Below are positions 5,880 through 8,107 of a stretch of 8,107 nucleotides of DNA, in pieces (position 1 is the stretch's first letter; every line of letters begins with the position of its first letter). The DNA comes from an uncultured bacterium. GTDB taxonomy: Bacteria; Patescibacteriota; Patescibacteriia; 2-12-FULL-60-25. The notes under the pieces were generated by a model that was not told the DNA's origin, searched no databases, and was given only the letters and a program-made list of their open reading frames with translations. The translations under genes were made by a program, and so were the position numbers. Location of the stretch: assembly GCA_937968025.1 (NCBI GenBank), contig CALBSL010000183.1:1-8107 (forward strand), given 5' to 3'.

Positions 5880-7967
5880 TCACTCACGAGGAAGAGGAAC
5901 GGAGAGTAAGCGTGAACCATCAAGAGTGAATACGGTGTTGGACGCTGGATCAACCCAGGCATGCGTCGGTCCTTTGAATTCAGGGGAGCTGATTTGCTGG
6001 AGGAGCGACCCATCCTTCTTGAAGACGAGCAACCGTTTATTCTCTGCGTCAGCAATGACGAGCAGCGGCGTTTCGGCATCGGTCCAGAGCGAGGTGACGG
6101 AGCGAAGCTCGGGGTCGACGGTGGCGAGGTTCCAATTCTCTGTCTTGCCTGAGAGGAGCTTGATGACTTTTCCGGCCGAGGTGCCAACGTAGACGCTCGA
6201 ATCAATCGCGATGGTCGTCGCTCGTTCGAGATCTGGATTTGGTGTTTTGACGTAGGCGGTCTCGCCATTGAGTGCCGTGGCCGAAGCGTTCCAGCGCCAG
6301 ACCATGCTTTGGGAAGGATCAACCGTGTAGACTCGTTGCCCGTACGTGGTGAGGGCGCTGATCGACGTGGCTTTGCTGACAGTTGCGGCAAGGCCTGTGA
6401 GTTTGTCGCCCTGAATGGTGAAGTAGCCTTTGTTCTCTCCCACGAACATCGGCGTTGTTCGACCGGCACCGATGGCGACAAGGCGCGTATCTTCCGGTCC
6501 AGCAATGGTCGTGACCGAGCTATCAGAGAGTTGGACGACGGAAATGGAGTTTGCCGCCGGATGAAGGACGTAGGCTTTTCCATTTGAGACCACGACTCCG
6601 CGTGATTCAAGAGCTTCGCCAAAATCTTTGATGACCGTTGGTTTCGCAACGACGGATTCACGTCGTAAGCGGTTGCGAATCTCTGTGAGCTCCTGTTCAA
6701 GACTCGAACGTGCCTGCGCGCGATCTGGCGTCTCTTGGTCGAGTTGTTTGAGTTGATTTAGGGCGTACGTGTACTGACCACGAGCGCGATCTTCGTCGCC
6801 GTACACGAGGGCGGCTTCAGCTTTATTTTTCCCATCGACTGCCTGTTCGTAGATGGCGGTCCAGAGTTTTTGCTCGGCTTGTTTTGTTCGGACGGAGTGG
6901 ATCCAGAAGCCGCCGCCTCCGATCAAGAAGAGGACGACGAGCGCGCCGATGCCAGCGCTGCGATACGAGGCTTTAGGCGTCGAGTATCCAGGTTGGACCG
7001 ATCGAAGGCCGGCAAAAGAGATGGAGGAGGCAAGCGCGGGGATTCGCTTTGCTGAGGCTTTGGTGAGATGTTCGGCTTTTGCGCGCAATTGCTGAAAAAT
7101 ACCTGGGCCAGAGCGCTCATTATTCAGAACTTGGTCGATTTCTTGCTCTGTTTCGTAGAATTCTTGCACGGATTGAACGGCGAGAGGCGGTTCGTCTTCG
7201 ATGTCTTCCGTTTCGTCGTCCGCGACAGATGGCATGGCGGGTGTAGCTACAGCCACAGGTTTTGCTTGCGTCATGGCCACTCCCGCTACCACAAGTCCGA
7301 GATACCGTTCATCGGTCCCGAGTTGGGTGAGTCGTTGCTGGAGCTCGGTGGCGGCGGCAACGGGCGGAAGGTCTTGCAGGACGCGTGAAATGGCGAGGGT
7401 CTCGCGTTGCGCTTGAATATTTTGCGTTCCTAAAAACAGCACGTCACCAACGTTCATGTTCCCGCAGATAATCGCGCTGAGCGGCTTGTTTTGGTCGACG
7501 ATTTCAGGTTGTTCGAGCGATCCGAGCAGGTCAAACGGGCGAACACGGCCGTCCTCTTGCCGCTGGAGAAAGAGGTTGCTGAGGGAGCCAACGCCTGAAA
7601 AACACAGATGCCCCTCGGCAAGCTGAAACACAAACAGATTGACGCGATCCCATTGCATGGTTCCGGCCTCGGTCTGCACGGAGCGCACCAGCGCTTCATT
7701 GAGGCGCTGAACCACCTTCTCAAAACGGACCATCGGATCGCCATCCATGCCACTGACGAGGGTTTTTGCTTGGCTTAAGGCCGAATGAAGCGCATCAAGC
7801 AGGCGTTCGTAGAGGTATTGCGAGGAGTGGATCTCGGCGATCGCAAATAAGTGAAAAGGTTTTCCTTGGCGTCGATCGTGATCAAAATGAAGATATTCAA
7901 CAAGTCGTTCCGTGGAGCGATGTTCGTTGACCCGGATCTCGGCGAGACGAAATTGCATGGGTTCCAT
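5880..7967 (-). CDS. PP2C-like pseudophosphatase, membrane-spanning, with C-terminal beta-propeller
   Basis: This 695-residue membrane protein seems to combine four parts. Residues ~5-230 resemble a PP2C/SpoIIE phosphatase fold (FHLFAIAEI, NLFVFQLAEGHLCFSGVGSL, VGDVLFLGTQNI, then TDERYLGLVVAG). Where active enzymes have the metal-binding DG, GDSR, SDG and DN motifs, this one has AEI, GSLS, TQN and ERY, so it is probably inactive. Residues ~240-285 form an acidic linker. A transmembrane helix spans 337-356 (GIGALVVLFLIGGGGFWIHS). A charged, probably coiled-coil segment covers ~360-437. Residues ~447-695 form about six repeats of ~40 residues (SNGKAYVLHPAANSISVVQL, DSSVYVGTSAGKVIKLLSG, LLVIADAENKRLLVFKKDGS), typical of an NHL/PQQ-like beta-propeller, likely outside the membrane. 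No substrate is known; a scaffold or signal-sensing role is inferred. Start ATG 7967 fits a leaderless promoter; a second in-frame ATG lies three codons later. Confidence 0.85.
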   Translation of the reverse strand: MEPMQFRLAEIRVNEHRSTERLVEYLHFDHDRRQGKPFHLFAIAEIHSSQYLYERLLDALHSALSQAKTLVSGMDGDPMVRFEKVVQRLNEALVRSVQTEAGTMQWDRVNLFVFQLAEGHLCFSGVGSLSNLFLQRQEDGRVRPFDLLGSLEQPEIVDQNKPLSAIICGNMNVGDVLFLGTQNIQAQRETLAISRVLQDLPPVAAATELQQRLTQLGTDERYLGLVVAGVAMTQAKPVAVATPAMPSVADDETEDIEDEPPLAVQSVQEFYETEQEIDQVLNNERSGPGIFQQLRAKAEHLTKASAKRIPALASSISFAGLRSVQPGYSTPKASYRSAGIGALVVLFLIGGGGFWIHSVRTKQAEQKLWTAIYEQAVDGKNKAEAALVYGDEDRARGQYTYALNQLKQLDQETPDRAQARSSLEQELTEIRNRLRRESVVAKPTVIKDFGEALESRGVVVSNGKAYVLHPAANSISVVQLSDSSVTTIAGPEDTRLVAIGAGRTTPMFVGENKGYFTIQGDKLTGLAATVSKATSISALTTYGQRVYTVDPSQSMVWRWNASATALNGETAYVKTPNPDLERATTIAIDSSVYVGTSAGKVIKLLSGKTENWNLATVDPELRSVTSLWTDAETPLLVIADAENKRLLVFKKDGSLLQQISSPEFKGPTHAWVDPASNTVFTLDGSRLLSVPLPRE

Positions 7968-7974
7968 TACCCGT

Positions 7975-8003
7975 AGGATACCCTTCGTGAATGGGCTCGT
8001 CTA
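7975..8003 (-). promoter_or_regulatory. Predicted leaderless promoter of the pseudophosphatase gene
   Basis: On the minus strand a -35 TAGACG (7998-8003, 4 of 6 consensus), a 17-base spacer and a -10 TATCCT (7975-7980, 4 of 6) precede the ATG at 7967 by only seven bases. Transcription would start at or next to the A of the ATG, giving a leaderless mRNA. This agrees with the lack of a Shine-Dalgarno there. Confidence 0.45.
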
Positions 8004-8006
8004 GCT

Positions 8007-8030
8007 TGCCAAGGCGGCCTCCTTCGGGCA
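8007..8030. repeat. Inverted repeat between divergent genes
   Basis: AAGGCGGCCTCCTT (8011-8024) is a palindrome with one mismatched pair. Adding TGCC 8007-8010 and GGCA 8027-8030 makes a longer imperfect dyad. It lies between the divergent minus-strand gene and the regulator starting at 8045, so it could be an operator for that regulator or a hairpin in its leader. No promoter for the + strand gene was clear in this gap. Confidence 0.35.
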
Positions 8031-8044
8031 CCCTGGGAGAAGCT

Positions 8045-8107
8045 ATGCTCGAGCAACTGTTCGGCTCACGAACACGGGTGAAACTCCTCAGCCTGTTTCT
8101 TCGCTAC
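8045..8107 (+). CDS. Winged-helix-type transcriptional regulator, N-terminal fragment
   Basis: Only the first 21 codons are present, and the frame is open to the window end. The sequence MLEQLFGSRTRVKLLSLFLR closely resembles the start of a group of winged-helix DNA-binding proteins common in Patescibacteria, which begin with a short helix, a GSRTRVKLL motif and then the HTH. The assignment rests on that short match, which I recall from the family and did not search. GGGAG at 8035-8039, five bases before the ATG, is one of the few good Shine-Dalgarno sites in the window. The gene is divergent from the pseudophosphatase gene (77-base gap), so it may control that promoter. Confidence 0.62.
   Translation, partial: MLEQLFGSRTRVKLLSLFLRY

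Noticed and set aside
5765..6700. A 311-residue open frame on the minus strand
   Set aside because: It overlaps the 695-residue gene in another frame and has a Ser/Arg/Pro-rich composition without domains. The overlapped gene has clear propeller repeats, so this is a shadow frame.
1..8107. tRNA genes, CRISPR array or insertion sequence
   Set aside because: Reading both strands by eye showed no cloverleaf, no regularly spaced direct repeats and no transposase-like protein.

Overview
The window looks like a piece of a moderately GC-rich bacterial chromosome from the Patescibacteria (Candidate Phyla Radiation) or a similar lineage. This is an inference. It rests on the gene family mix (a C39-like peptidase fragment, a Gmad2-GerMN surface protein, CapA, YvlD, and a start typical of CPR winged-helix regulators), on the compact overlapping genes, and on the rarity of Shine-Dalgarno sites before start codons. 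No rRNA, tRNA, CRISPR array or mobile element was seen.

Left part (1-4274, + strand). The end of a C39-like cysteine peptidase is followed by a tightly packed gene run. It encodes a membrane-anchored Gmad2-GerMN protein, a CapA-type metallophosphatase-like surface protein, both subunits of exodeoxyribonuclease VII (xseA, xseB), and a small four-helix YvlD/phage-holin-4 family membrane protein. Gaps within the run are at most about 10 bases, with overlaps at capA/xseA and xseA/xseB, which suggests one operon with translational coupling. No terminator follows the last gene.

Centre (4280-5485). A promoter with a perfect -35 box drives rplJ-rplL (ribosomal stalk proteins L10 and L7/L12). The roughly 175-nt leader holds a ribosomal protein L10 leader: a kink-turn-like helix carrying two hairpins, one with a UUCG loop. 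An intrinsic terminator follows it. The first ten bases of the predicted transcript can pair with the 3' arm and U-tract of that terminator, giving a plausible antiterminator and a complete attenuation circuit. rplL ends at a 15-bp terminator hairpin, and a second hairpin faces the convergent genes.

Right part (5487-7967, - strand). Two genes are probably co-transcribed. The first encodes a 695-residue membrane protein with an N-terminal PP2C-phosphatase-like domain whose metal-binding aspartates all seem to be lost, then an acidic linker, one transmembrane helix, a coiled coil and a roughly six-repeat beta-propeller. The second encodes a 114-residue protein with one transmembrane helix and a coiled coil. 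The putative pseudophosphatase-propeller protein is the least familiar item in the window. Its promoter sits so close to the ATG that the mRNA is predicted to be leaderless. Divergently, from 8045, a winged-helix-type regulator begins and runs off the end.
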